NCBI GenBank assembly: GCA_014728175.1
Contig: WJMA01000063.1
Span: 1 to 34,412 of the forward strand
DNA: 34,412 bases
Source: Candidatus Fermentibacterota bacterium
GTDB taxonomy: Bacteria; Fermentibacterota; Fermentibacteria; Fermentibacterales; JCC-6
Direction of reading: 5' to 3'
The notes below the pieces were generated by a model. It ran no database searches. It saw only the letters and a program-made list of their open reading frames with translations, and was not told the DNA's origin. Of the stretch, positions 16,446 through 25,530 are shown in pieces. The stretch's first letter is position 1; every line of letters begins with the position of its first letter. The translations under genes and the position numbers were made by a program.

Positions 16446-17438
16446 GTGAAAGGTCGAGTTCTTATAATAGACGACGAGCCGGAAATTAGACGCAATCTGA
16501 CAGTGGGCCTTACCCAGGAAGGGTACACGGCCGTCGCCTGCCCGGACGGGATCTCCGCAATCCATGAGCTGAACAAGGCCTCGAAGGAGGGTACCGGGTA
16601 CGACTACCTGGTTACGGATATCTTCATGCCGGACATAGACGGCCTGAAGATTCTCAAGGTGATCAAGAACCAGTACCCCGACCTTCCGGTACTGGTCATA
16701 ACGGGTTTCGGTGACGAGAGACTGATGTACACGGCCCTTTCCGAGCACAATACGGCGTACCTGGATAAGCCCTTCGAGATATCCGATCTCGTGAAGGCTC
16801 TGGGGGAGCTGTCCCCGGGGACCACGGCGGTGGAGAAGGAGACGGCGAGAAAGCCCGAGACCGGCTTGCGGGAGTCGGTAAGCGCCTACCTGACGGTCAA
16901 GATAACCGATGACGACAGGAGCATGGACATCTTCAACGAGTTGTACGACATGAGGAACATTCAATCCTGCGAGGCGGTTAGGGGAGAGGATATCGACATC
17001 ATCCTTCTCGCCCAGGGCCAGTCCAGGGACGAGATAGAGGACGTGTTCGACCGGGTTCGTTCCATGGAGGGGGTGGAGGTGTCATCGGTCTCCCCCGTGC
17101 AGAGGCCCAAATTGGACCGGGACGTGGACGAGTTCATAGAAACCTACAAGAAGGCTGTGAAGACGTCCGTGCAGCAGAAGGCCAGAAAGCAACCTGGGAC
17201 GATCAGCTACTTCATAGTAGACGTGGATAAGGAAAAGCTTCAGAAGATATTTACCACCGTCTTTTTCATAGACGAGGTTCTGTTCTGCGACGTCATCGAG
17301 GACGGTACGAAGCTGGTGGGCATGGTTACCGGCCAGGAAGCGACCGGCCGGATGCCCAGGATAATGGAGAAGCTGAACGGAATCGACGGCGTCCTCAGAG
17401 TGCGGGAGGCCAAGGTTATAAGGCTGATGGAAGACTGA
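16446..17438 (+). CDS. Response regulator with receiver and tandem RAM (Lrp/AsnC effector-like) domains
   Basis: The protein has 330 residues. The receiver domain (1-120) is intact: acidic pair D9/D10, phosphoacceptor D58 in LVTDIFMPDIDG, Thr near 86 and K108 in YLDKPFE. Two ligand-binding-type ferredoxin-like folds follow, at about 145-225 (SVSAYLTVKI...FNELYDMRNIQSC...VRSMEGVEVSSV) and 250-330 (ISYFIVDVDKEKL...MEKLNGIDGVLRVREAKV). These resemble the RAM domain of Lrp/AsnC regulators. No helix-turn-helix or enzymatic output is visible. The GTG at 16446 is chosen because AAGGAGG lies 6 nt upstream and the receiver begins directly there; an open frame to 16389 is less likely. Its place between two transhydrogenase-like operons suggests a redox or nitrogen signal, which is inference. 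Confidence 0.75.
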   Translation: MKGRVLIIDDEPEIRRNLTVGLTQEGYTAVACPDGISAIHELNKASKEGTGYDYLVTDIFMPDIDGLKILKVIKNQYPDLPVLVITGFGDERLMYTALSEHNTAYLDKPFEISDLVKALGELSPGTTAVEKETARKPETGLRESVSAYLTVKITDDDRSMDIFNELYDMRNIQSCEAVRGEDIDIILLAQGQSRDEIEDVFDRVRSMEGVEVSSVSPVQRPKLDRDVDEFIETYKKAVKTSVQQKARKQPGTISYFIVDVDKEKLQKIFTTVFFIDEVLFCDVIEDGTKLVGMVTGQEATGRMPRIMEKLNGIDGVLRVREAKVIRLMED

Positions 17439-17502
17439 CCGGCCCAGGCCTTCGATCCCTTAGCGAGATACGGTTTTCGTCGCCGACGGCGGAAGGGAAG
17501 TG

Positions 17503-17991
17503 ATGGCTACCGAAACCACTAACAGGCAGGAAGATTTCACGTATCGTCTCTGGAGGTACGACGGTCAACCCGGAGAGCTTATACCGCTGCTGCAGTCCGC
17601 CCAGGACCATTTCGGTTACATCCCCCGCAGAGCCATTAGCTACATCGCCAGCGTCACCGGCATTCCCGAGTCGGAGGTTTACGGGGTTATCACCTTCTAC
17701 AGCCAGTTCAGGCTGCGGCCCATGGGAAAGTACGTCATAAGAGCCTGCGCCGGGACCGCCTGCCATGTCTCGGGCGCCAGCTCGATACTGGACGCGATAC
17801 AAGACGAGCTGGGCGTGGAGTCAGGCGAGACCACGGAGGACGGGCTGTTCACCCTGACCTCGGTGGCCTGCCTGGGATGCTGCTCGCTGGCCCCGGTGGT
17901 AATGGTCAACGACGAGACCTTCGGCAGGCTTACCCCCGCCAGCGTCAGGAAGGTCGTAAAAGAGATCGCGCGCAGGGGCGACAAGCAGTAG
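17503..17991 (+). CDS. NuoE/HydC/HndA-like [2Fe-2S] subunit of a bifurcating NAD(H) complex
   Basis: Thioredoxin-like [2Fe-2S] subunit, 162 aa, close to NuoE and to HydC of bifurcating hydrogenases. The N-terminal helical part (LIPLLQSAQDHFGYIP, 27-41) and VYGVITFYSQF (59-69) are typical. The cluster cysteines are C82, C87, C123 and C127 in the family spacing C-x4-C and C-x3-C. The ATG at 17503 is preferred over the GTG directly before it; GGAAGGGA lies just upstream. It is the first gene of a three-gene set with the NuoF-like and NuoG/GltD-fusion genes, 41 nt from the next start. It would pass electrons between the FMN subunit and the fusion subunit. Confidence 0.88.
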   Translation: MATETTNRQEDFTYRLWRYDGQPGELIPLLQSAQDHFGYIPRRAISYIASVTGIPESEVYGVITFYSQFRLRPMGKYVIRACAGTACHVSGASSILDAIQDELGVESGETTEDGLFTLTSVACLGCCSLAPVVMVNDETFGRLTPASVRKVVKEIARRGDKQ

Positions 17992-18031
17992 CAGTGCAAG
18001 CGAAACTACATAGACTGGAACGGTTTTGGTC

Positions 18032-19813
18032 ATGAAGAGAATTCTAGTTGGAATGGGCACCTGCGGCCTGTCGGCCGGAGCACAGAAGGTTTACGACAGA
18101 TTGGAAGAGCTTGCCGACGAAGGGACCGCAGAGGTCGAGCTGTCCCGGACGGGTTGCATCGGCATGTGCTACCGCGAGCCTCTGGTTGAGGTCCGGGAGG
18201 GCGAGAGCAGAATAATCTACGGTGACGTGGATGCCGAGCTTGCCGAGCAGATATACCGCACTCACGTACTGGGCGACGAAGAGGTCTCCGACAGCGTCGT
18301 CTACAGGCAGGAGGGCCCCGACGGGGAGATAGGCGGATCCGAGTCCAGCTACCACATTCTCCAGAAGCGGATAGTACTAAGGAACTGCGGAACCATAGAC
18401 CCGGAGTCCATAAAGGAGTACGAGAGCGCCGGTGGCTACCAGGCCCTACGCAAGGCGCTCGAAGACATGACCTCCGAAGAGATAATCGACGAGGTGAAGG
18501 CCTCCGGTCTTCGGGGAAGGGGTGGGGCCGGCTTCCCCACCGGTCTGAAATGGTCCTTTGCCGCCGCTAACGAAGCGGATACCAAATACGTGGTATGCAA
18601 CGCAGACGAGGGTGACCCCGGCGCGTTCATGGATCGGTCGGTACTAGAAGGTGACCCCCACTCCGTGTTGGAAGGCATGATCATCTGCGCCAGAGCAATA
18701 GGCGCCGATCAGGGCTATATATACTGCCGTGCCGAGTACCCGCTGGCCATTCGCAGGCTGAACGTGGCAATCGCCGCCGCCCGGGAAAAAGGATACCTGG
18801 GAGAGGACATCCTGGGATCGGGCATCGACTTCGATATCAGGATAAAGCAGGGGGCGGGAGCCTTCGTGTGTGGAGAGGAAACGGCTCTGTTCGCTTCCAT
18901 AGAGGGGCGCCGGGGCATGCCCCGCCTAAGACCTCCCTTCCCCGCCGAGAAAGGTCTGTGGGGAAAGCCCACCAACAACAACAACGTGGAGACCTACGCC
19001 AACGTACCCTGGATACTAACCCGGGGCGCGGACGAGTACGCCAAAATAGGAACCGAGAAGAGCAAAGGTACCAAGGTATTCGCACTCGCCGGCAAGGTCA
19101 GGAGGGGTGGCTTGGCCGAGGTTCCCATGGGAACGACGATCCGCGAGCTGGTCTTTGACGTGGGCGGGGGCATTAAGCAGGGCCGGGATTTCAAGGCGGT
19201 ACAGATCGGGGGGCCTTCGGGAGGCTGCATCCCCGAGGAGCTGGCGGACATTCCGGTAGACTTCGAGAGCATACCCGAAACCGGAGCCATCATGGGATCT
19301 GGCGGCCTGGTGGTGATGGACGACACCACCTGCATGGTGGAGATCGCCAGGTTCTTTCTCGATTTCACCCAGAAGGAGTCCTGCGGCAAATGCACCTTCT
19401 GTCGGATCGGTACGCTGCGGATGCTGGAGATACTGGAGAGATTGACGAAGGGAGAGGGAGAACCGGAGGACATGGAGAAGCTGAGCCGGCTGGGGGAGCA
19501 GATAAAGCAGAGCAGTCTGTGCGGTCTGGGCCAGACGGCACCCAATCCGGTGTTAACCACAATGAGATACTTCGAGGACGAATACAGGGCTCATATAGAG
19601 GAGGACAGATGCCCGGCCGGATCGTGCCTGGCCCTGGTGGACTTCCACATCGATCCGGAGAAGTGCGTCGGCTGCACGCTGTGTGCCAAGAGCTGCCCGG
19701 TGGAAGCGATAAGCGGTGAGCCCAAGGAACCTCACGAGATAGACAACTCCGTGTGCGTCAGGTGCGGCAAATGTATAAGCAGCTGTAACTTCGACGCCAT
19801 TTACAAGAGCTGA
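18032..19813 (+). CDS. NuoF/HydB/HndC-like NAD(H)- and FMN-binding FeS subunit
   Basis: Soluble NADH-oxidising flavoprotein subunit, 593 aa. A thioredoxin-like [2Fe-2S] region comes first, with visible cysteines C11, C42 and C46 (GTCGLSAGA and TGCIGMC). The NuoF core has GLRGRGGAGFPTGLKW for FMN, NADEGDPGAFMDR, and GAGAFVCGEETAL for NADH. A [4Fe-4S] motif, SCGKCTFCRIG, is followed by a ferredoxin-like tail with CVGCTLCAKSCP and CVRCGKCISSCN. The extra N- and C-terminal clusters place it with HydB/HndC/StnB rather than respiratory NuoF. The ATG at 18032 is chosen over the TTG two codons upstream. No H-cluster hydrogenase subunit is nearby; the third partner is the fusion protein at 19826. Confidence 0.92.
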   Translation: MKRILVGMGTCGLSAGAQKVYDRLEELADEGTAEVELSRTGCIGMCYREPLVEVREGESRIIYGDVDAELAEQIYRTHVLGDEEVSDSVVYRQEGPDGEIGGSESSYHILQKRIVLRNCGTIDPESIKEYESAGGYQALRKALEDMTSEEIIDEVKASGLRGRGGAGFPTGLKWSFAAANEADTKYVVCNADEGDPGAFMDRSVLEGDPHSVLEGMIICARAIGADQGYIYCRAEYPLAIRRLNVAIAAAREKGYLGEDILGSGIDFDIRIKQGAGAFVCGEETALFASIEGRRGMPRLRPPFPAEKGLWGKPTNNNNVETYANVPWILTRGADEYAKIGTEKSKGTKVFALAGKVRRGGLAEVPMGTTIRELVFDVGGGIKQGRDFKAVQIGGPSGGCIPEELADIPVDFESIPETGAIMGSGGLVVMDDTTCMVEIARFFLDFTQKESCGKCTFCRIGTLRMLEILERLTKGEGEPEDMEKLSRLGEQIKQSSLCGLGQTAPNPVLTTMRYFEDEYRAHIEEDRCPAGSCLALVDFHIDPEKCVGCTLCAKSCPVEAISGEPKEPHEIDNSVCVRCGKCISSCNFDAIYKS

Positions 19814-19825
19814 GGAGAACGCCAG

Positions 19826-22800
19826 ATGGTCACACTCACTATCAATGGAAAGACTGTGGAGGCAAGCCCGGAGAAGACCATACTGGAGGTGGTGCAGGAG
19901 AACCGGCTGGACGAGATACCCACGCTCTGTCACTCGTTCGAGCTAACCCCTTACGGCTCGTGCTTCGTATGCGTGGTCGAGCTGGCGGGCCGGCCCAACC
20001 TGGTTCCGGCTTGTGCCACCAGGGTCGCCGAGGGCATGGAGGTAAGAACCAGGAGCGAGAGGGTGATGACCGCCCGGAAGACCGCTTTGGAGCTGCTCTG
20101 CTCAAACCACTACGCGGACTGTGTTTCTCCGTGCATGGAAGGTTGCCCGGCGGGGGTGGATGTACAGGGCTACCTGGCCCTGTCCGCCATGGGCCAGTAC
20201 AGGGAAGCCGTCAACTTGATACGGAAGACCAACCCGCTGCCGGCCATCTGCGGCCGGGTGTGCGTAAGGAAGTGCGAGGTCGAGTGCAGAAGGCAAGACG
20301 TGGACCAGCCGGTGGCCATAAACGCGGTGAAACGCTTTCTTACCGACGTCCCGGGAATATACGATAGCGACCCGCAAAGAGAGCCGGGAAGAGGAATGTC
20401 CGTGGGAATCGTGGGCGGAGGGCCCGCGGGGCTGACCGTGGCCTGGTTCCTGGGCTTGAATGGCTACGATCCTGTGATCTACGAGGCCAACGAGAAGGCC
20501 GGAGGTATGCTGAGGTACGGGATACCGGGGTACAGGCTCCCCGACGAGGTTCTGGACGCGGAGATCGAATACATCCAAAGAGCGGGCGCGGAGATCAGGA
20601 CCGGAATCAGGGTGGGTGAGGACGTTACCCTGGAAGAGCTGAGGGAACGGCACGACGCGGTCTTTCTCGGTCCCGGAGCCTGGGCCGGTAAGTCCATGCG
20701 GGTGGAGGGAGAGTACGAGACCGAAGGTGTGGTAATGGGGGCCGATTTCCTTAACCGTATGGCCGTCTCCCCGGAGAAGCTGCGGGGAACCGTGGTGGTG
20801 GTGGGCGGTGGCAACACCGCGATGGACGTCGCCAGGACCGCCTGGAGGCTGGACGCGGAGAAGGTGATAATCGCCTACCGCAGAACAAAGGCCCAGATGC
20901 CCGCCGACGAGATGGAGATTGAGGACTGCCTGGAAGAGGGCATCGAGGTAATGGAGCTTACCCAGCCGGTAGGGATAGTCAAGGACGACCAGGGAAAGAT
21001 CAAGGCCCTTAAATGCATCAGGATGAAACTGGGTGAGCCCGATGCCTCGGGAAGGAAGCGCCCCGTTCCCATAGAGGGCTCCGACTTCCAGCTCCCCTGC
21101 GACCTGGCGGTTTCCGCCATAGGGCAGAAACCCATCCTGGACGGGCTGGATCTCGACGGCCGGATAGAGGTCAGCCGGTGGAGCACCTACCAGGTGGATA
21201 CGAAGACCATGCAGACCACCATGGAAGGGGTCTTCGCCGGAGGAGATGCCGCCGACGATGGCCCGACCGTGGTCATAGATGCCATAAGAGACGGCCAGAG
21301 AGCAGCATCGGCCATACATGCGCATCTGTCGGACCGGGACCTGCAGCCGGAGCCTTTCGTCGTAAGGAAGGAGTTCTGGACCAAGCCCGGTAAACAGGAG
21401 CTGGGGGAGATAGAGGAGAGGCCCCGCCACGAGGTCCACACCATAGACGTGGAGGACCGCAGAAGCAACTTCCGGGAGGTGGCCACCGGCTTCGAGTACG
21501 AGGACAACGTCCATGAGACCGACCGCTGCCTTGCCTGCGGCTGTCTGAGGTACGACGACTGCAAGCTCAGGCTCTACGCCGAGGAGTACGGCGTGGACAT
21601 GGAGCACTACAAGGGATACGTCAGGAAGCACCGGGTGGATGACCGGCACCCCTACATAGCCTACGATCCCAACAAATGCATACTGTGCTCCAGGTGCATA
21701 AGAACATGTGAGCGAGTGCTTCCCATCTCGGCTCTGGGTCTGGTCAACAGAGGTTTCCGGACCGAGATGCGCCCGGCGATGAACGATCCCTTGGTCGACA
21801 CCAACTGCATAAGCTGCGGCAACTGCGTCGATTCCTGCCCCACCGGAGCCCTTACCTTCAAGTATCCGTTCAGGGGAAGGGCGGCCCTGGAGACCGAGGA
21901 GGTGGAGACCCACTGCGCGTTCTGCTCTCTAGGGTGCAGAATGGTGGTCAGGAAGTTCGCGGATGCCAGGTACTACATCAGGTCCGCCGAAGAGCCCGGC
22001 GAGTACCTCTGCAGGTACGGCCGGTTCGGCAACGAGCTGTTCATAAGACGGAGCAGACTCACCTCCCCCCTCATCAGGGCCGGGTTGACAACCAAACGGA
22101 CCAGCATGGAAGAGGCCTGCGAAAGGGTCTTCGGGCGCATGCGGGAGGTGGCGGAGGCCGAGGGGCCTTCGGCGGTCGGCGTCTTCGTCTCCCCGGAGCT
22201 GAGCAACGAACAGCTGTACCTGGCCTGCAGGATAGCCCGTGAAGGCCTGGGAACCAACAACGTAGGATCGATGGCGATACTCGGAAACGGAAACGAGTCC
22301 GGAGAGCTGGACTCCTCCCTGGGGTTCACCGCGTCCACGACCGACCGCTCAGTCCTATCGAAGGCCGATCTTATTATCTGTAACAACACCAGCCTCGAGG
22401 ACGATCACCTCATACTGGCAGTGGACTTGATAGAGGCCGTGAGAAGCGGCACTCGGTTCGTGGTCTCCAACTCTATACTCGACCCGGCCGACAGGAAGCT
22501 GGCCACCCTTACCATGGACCCGATGCGCGGTCGGGGAGCCCTTCTGTGGAACGGGGTGATCCAACTGCTCCTGGACGAGGGCTTCTTCCCCGATGTGCGG
22601 AGCATGCCGGGGGGCGAGGAGTTCCTGCGGAGCAGGGAGGGATACGCTCCCGTGGACGTCGCCCGGGCCGCGGGAGTTCCGGAGGAATCCCTGCGGGAGG
22701 CCGCGGAGCTGGTAAGGAATGCGTCCAACGTGGTATTCGTCCACAGCCCGGACAGGCCCCAGGACCAGGCTCCGGGAGACCTTCAGACCCTGGCCAACTT

Positions 22801-23509
22801 CCTCGTTCTTCTGAGAAGCGTCGAACGCAACGCCCACCTTCTTCTTCCACGCCTGATAGGAAACAGCGCCGGCCTGGAGGTCTGCGGGACCGATCCGGTG
22901 TTCTGCGCGGGCAGGATGAAAAGCCAGATCGACGGAGGGGCCTCTTCCAGGGAGGAGCTGCGCAAGCTTCTGACCAACGCCGATATCCGGGCTGCGCTGG
23001 TGGTGGGTGAGAACCCGATGGCCCACAACCTCACCGCATCCTACCTGCAGAACGTGGAGTTCATGGCGGCCATGGATTGGACCGACACCGAGACCGTCAA
23101 CTTCGCGGACGTGGCTCTTCCGGGTTGCACCTTCCTGGAGGAGAGGGGAACCAGGTGCAACTTCGAGGGAAAGCTGCTTGAGTACCGTGAAGCGGTACGG
23201 CCTCCCTCCGGCGTACCGGGCTGGAAGGTTCTTCTGCAGCTTGCCCGGACGTTCGGTATAGATGTAGACGCCAACGACTTCGACCAGCTCTCCTCCCTGG
23301 TGGACGATCAGGTAAGGCAACGCATGGACCAGCGATTGCTGCCCTTCTACTGGAACACGGGGCAGGAACGCCGATTGCCCGAAGAGCTGAAGCTGGTTCC
23401 GGTAAGCGCGGAGGCCGAAGCTACCCCCATCCATCCCCCTCTGACGCATGGCGAGGAGTACAAGAGCAAGATACGAGAGGTCGGCACCGAGAGGTTCAGA
23501 GTGAAGTAG
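19826..23509 (+). CDS. NuoG-like FeS protein with an inserted GltD/NfnB-like FAD-NADP module (StnC-like fusion)
   Basis: Multidomain electron-transfer subunit, 1227 aa. Residues 1-80 form a [2Fe-2S] ferredoxin domain (C35, C46, C49, C63). A His-Cys3-like set follows (H95, C99, C103, C107) and merges with the GltD-type cluster region (C142, C146, C150, C154). A GltD/NfnB-like module at about 190-500 has FAD motif GGGPAGL (197-203), NADP motif GGGNTAMD (327-334) and FAGGD (470-474). Further cysteines are at 568-579. Two [4Fe-4S] motifs lie at 618-628 and 661-671, then a MopB-type cluster C697/C700/C704/C729. A molybdopterin-oxidoreductase-like domain fills the rest without the catalytic Cys/Sec of formate dehydrogenase. 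With the two genes before it this resembles the Stn (Sporomusa-type Nfn) transhydrogenase. The stop is followed closely by the kinase gene. Confidence 0.82.
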   Translation: MVTLTINGKTVEASPEKTILEVVQENRLDEIPTLCHSFELTPYGSCFVCVVELAGRPNLVPACATRVAEGMEVRTRSERVMTARKTALELLCSNHYADCVSPCMEGCPAGVDVQGYLALSAMGQYREAVNLIRKTNPLPAICGRVCVRKCEVECRRQDVDQPVAINAVKRFLTDVPGIYDSDPQREPGRGMSVGIVGGGPAGLTVAWFLGLNGYDPVIYEANEKAGGMLRYGIPGYRLPDEVLDAEIEYIQRAGAEIRTGIRVGEDVTLEELRERHDAVFLGPGAWAGKSMRVEGEYETEGVVMGADFLNRMAVSPEKLRGTVVVVGGGNTAMDVARTAWRLDAEKVIIAYRRTKAQMPADEMEIEDCLEEGIEVMELTQPVGIVKDDQGKIKALKCIRMKLGEPDASGRKRPVPIEGSDFQLPCDLAVSAIGQKPILDGLDLDGRIEVSRWSTYQVDTKTMQTTMEGVFAGGDAADDGPTVVIDAIRDGQRAASAIHAHLSDRDLQPEPFVVRKEFWTKPGKQELGEIEERPRHEVHTIDVEDRRSNFREVATGFEYEDNVHETDRCLACGCLRYDDCKLRLYAEEYGVDMEHYKGYVRKHRVDDRHPYIAYDPNKCILCSRCIRTCERVLPISALGLVNRGFRTEMRPAMNDPLVDTNCISCGNCVDSCPTGALTFKYPFRGRAALETEEVETHCAFCSLGCRMVVRKFADARYYIRSAEEPGEYLCRYGRFGNELFIRRSRLTSPLIRAGLTTKRTSMEEACERVFGRMREVAEAEGPSAVGVFVSPELSNEQLYLACRIAREGLGTNNVGSMAILGNGNESGELDSSLGFTASTTDRSVLSKADLIICNNTSLEDDHLILAVDLIEAVRSGTRFVVSNSILDPADRKLATLTMDPMRGRGALLWNGVIQLLLDEGFFPDVRSMPGGEEFLRSREGYAPVDVARAAGVPEESLREAAELVRNASNVVFVHSPDRPQDQAPGDLQTLANFLVLLRSVERNAHLLLPRLIGNSAGLEVCGTDPVFCAGRMKSQIDGGASSREELRKLLTNADIRAALVVGENPMAHNLTASYLQNVEFMAAMDWTDTETVNFADVALPGCTFLEERGTRCNFEGKLLEYREAVRPPSGVPGWKVLLQLARTFGIDVDANDFDQLSSLVDDQVRQRMDQRLLPFYWNTGQERRLPEELKLVPVSAEAEATPIHPPLTHGEEYKSKIREVGTERFRVK

Positions 23510-23529
23510 GAAGGCTGGCTGACGGCACG

Positions 23530-25530
23530 TTGATAGAGCTGGAGAAAGTATACGCCTTCATAGAGATCAACTTCGACTACCTCCTGGCGGTTGACGACGA
23601 AGAGACCGTAGTCCACGCCAGCCGGCCCCTGAAGAGCTCCGTGGGCATGAAGGAGCTGGAGGGGGTGAGCCTGGAGGATGGCCTGACCCCTTCTTCGCTG
23701 CGGTCCTTTCGAACGGCCATGGAGAAGGCTCGAAAGGGAAGCGGGGAGATAGTCGTGCTTTCCCACCGGGACTGGGACGCCAATCCCATTCCGCTGAAGA
23801 CCGGCTACGCCAAGACCACCGAGGGCGGAATCTACCTGTTCTTCGGAACCCGCATAGAGAGCATTAGCAAGTTCAGCGACTCGGAGAAGGACGAGCGGGT
23901 AAAAGAGCTCTCCTGCATCTACTCCGTCGCCGAGTGGATCGAGGTCAGCAGGTCGATCAACGAGTTCTTCACCAAGTTCTCCGAGTACCTGGCACCGGGC
24001 ATGCAGTATCCGGATTCCACATCGGTCTATTCGGAGTACCGAGGGGTGGGATACGGTACCCCTCCGGAAACCGACAGGAAGCTACAAACCACCGTCGTGG
24101 TGAACGGCAAGCCCGCCGGCAGCATAGCCGTCTTCTACGACGACCCGGAGCTGGAGCTGCTTCCCGAGGAGCAGAAGATGCTCAACGAGATCGCCAGGAT
24201 GCTCAGCCTGGCCCTGGAGCGGAAAGAGCTCTCCCAAAGGCTGCTCCTGAAGCAGGAGGAGGAGGCGGAGTACAGAAGGAGGTTCGAGAAGCTCCAGAGG
24301 GAGATCGAGCAGAGAACGAAGGAGCTGGCGGATCAGCAGAAGAAGCTGAAGACCATAAACTCCTACATAGAGCGTTCCTACCGTGACTGGGAGATGTCGA
24401 AGCTTCGGTTCGAGACCATGTTCCAGGCCATACCGGACGACGTGGTTCTCATAGACAGGGACCGCAACGTCATCATGACCAACAAGGAGGACGTGGATCC
24501 CGGAAGGAAGTGCTACAGCACGTTCTTCGACCGGGAGGAGCCCTGTCCCGACTGCAGGCTTGATCTCATTCTCAAGAACAAGACCCCCGTCACCCTCACC
24601 CTGAAGAACGGTGACCGATACCTGCAGGTGCACGCCCTTCCGGTGTTCAACGAGGAACACGAGGTCGACGGCATAATGGAGTTCTACAGGGACATAACCC
24701 TGGAGAAGACCTACGAGCAGCAGATCCAGCAAGCGGACAAGCTGGCCTCGCTGGGAGAGCTGGTCAGCGGCATCGGACACGAGATAAACAATCCCAACCA
24801 GTTCATCAGGGGAAACATCAAGATACTTCACCAGGCACTGGACGACATTCTCCCGATTCTGGACGAGTACTACCAGGATCACCCCGATCTTACCATAGCC
24901 AGGCTGAAGTACGATTTCTTCCGGGAGCACGTGAGTACCCTCCTGGACGACATGCGTCACGGCTCGGAGCGGATCAAGAGTATCGTGGAGGGCTTGAGGA
25001 GGTTCGCCAGGAGGGACGAGGGTCTGCTCATCGACAAGATCGACATAAACACCCTGATCGAATCCAGCGCCAGGCTGGTGGAGAAGGAGGTCCACAAGCA
25101 CGCCGAGATCGAGCTGGACCTGGCCGAGGACGTTCCGGAGTTCACCGGAAACTCCCAGAAGATAGAGCAGGTGCTGGTGAACCTGATCGTCAACGCCAGC
25201 CAGGCCATGCCCGAGGGCCGCAGGGGCCTTATTACCGTCAGGACCAGGGTGGAGGGCGAACAGATCCACATCCAGGTGGAGGACGATGCGAAAGGCATGA
25301 ATGAGAAGGTCCAGAAGCAGATATTCGATCCCTTCTTCACCACCCGGAGGGCCAAGGGGGGCACCGGGCTGGGATTGGCCATCGCCTACAGGATAGTGGA
25401 GGAGCACGGAGGGGCCATATCCGTTTCCAGTACCGTGGGAGAGGGGACGACCTTCACCATCCGCATCCCGATCAACAGGGAGCAGGACGCGGTGCAGTCC
25501 GAGCCCGAAGAGGCCGGTGAGGAGGAATGA
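23530..25530 (+). CDS. Cytosolic sensor histidine kinase with PAS-like, GAF, coiled-coil and PAS domains
   Basis: The protein has 666 residues and no membrane segment. A PAS-like N-terminus (1-110) is followed by a GAF-type domain (about 120-232, YSVAEWIEV...QYPDSTSVYSEYRGVGY...GSIAVFYDDPE). A coiled coil covers 230-290. A second PAS (290-395) holds a cysteine trio, C328, C339 and C342 (GRKCYS...EEPCPDC). The kinase core has H417 in LVSGIGHEINNPNQF, the N box LVNLIVNASQAMPEG, the G1 box DDAKGM and the G2 box GGTGLGLAI. The start is a TTG at 23530 with only a weak GGAAGG upstream; it keeps the first PAS-like fold intact. The gene begins 20 nt after the fusion gene and overlaps the next regulator by ATGA, so the operon probably senses the redox state made by its neighbours (inference). 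Confidence 0.88.
   Translation: MIELEKVYAFIEINFDYLLAVDDEETVVHASRPLKSSVGMKELEGVSLEDGLTPSSLRSFRTAMEKARKGSGEIVVLSHRDWDANPIPLKTGYAKTTEGGIYLFFGTRIESISKFSDSEKDERVKELSCIYSVAEWIEVSRSINEFFTKFSEYLAPGMQYPDSTSVYSEYRGVGYGTPPETDRKLQTTVVVNGKPAGSIAVFYDDPELELLPEEQKMLNEIARMLSLALERKELSQRLLLKQEEEAEYRRRFEKLQREIEQRTKELADQQKKLKTINSYIERSYRDWEMSKLRFETMFQAIPDDVVLIDRDRNVIMTNKEDVDPGRKCYSTFFDREEPCPDCRLDLILKNKTPVTLTLKNGDRYLQVHALPVFNEEHEVDGIMEFYRDITLEKTYEQQIQQADKLASLGELVSGIGHEINNPNQFIRGNIKILHQALDDILPILDEYYQDHPDLTIARLKYDFFREHVSTLLDDMRHGSERIKSIVEGLRRFARRDEGLLIDKIDINTLIESSARLVEKEVHKHAEIELDLAEDVPEFTGNSQKIEQVLVNLIVNASQAMPEGRRGLITVRTRVEGEQIHIQVEDDAKGMNEKVQKQIFDPFFTTRRAKGGTGLGLAIAYRIVEEHGGAISVSSTVGEGTTFTIRIPINREQDAVQSEPEEAGEEE

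Noticed and set aside
20102-21913. 603-codon open frame on the minus strand
   Set aside because: It is antisense to the NuoG/GltD fusion gene, whose protein has clear cofactor motifs throughout. The minus-strand translation shows no recognisable domain and follows from high GC content.
19826-23509. Annotation as a molybdenum formate dehydrogenase alpha subunit
   Set aside because: The cluster and MopB fold are present, but the catalytic Cys/Sec segment is not visible and an FAD/NADP module is inserted. NuoE/NuoF partners favour a transhydrogenase-type complex.
17503-23509. Electron-bifurcating [FeFe] hydrogenase HydABC
   Set aside because: The NuoE and NuoF subunits fit, but no H-cluster motifs are found in the third subunit or elsewhere in the window.
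24082-25407. 441-codon open frame on the minus strand
   Set aside because: It is antisense to the histidine kinase, rich in Leu/Val/Gly from reverse reading, with no supporting motif.
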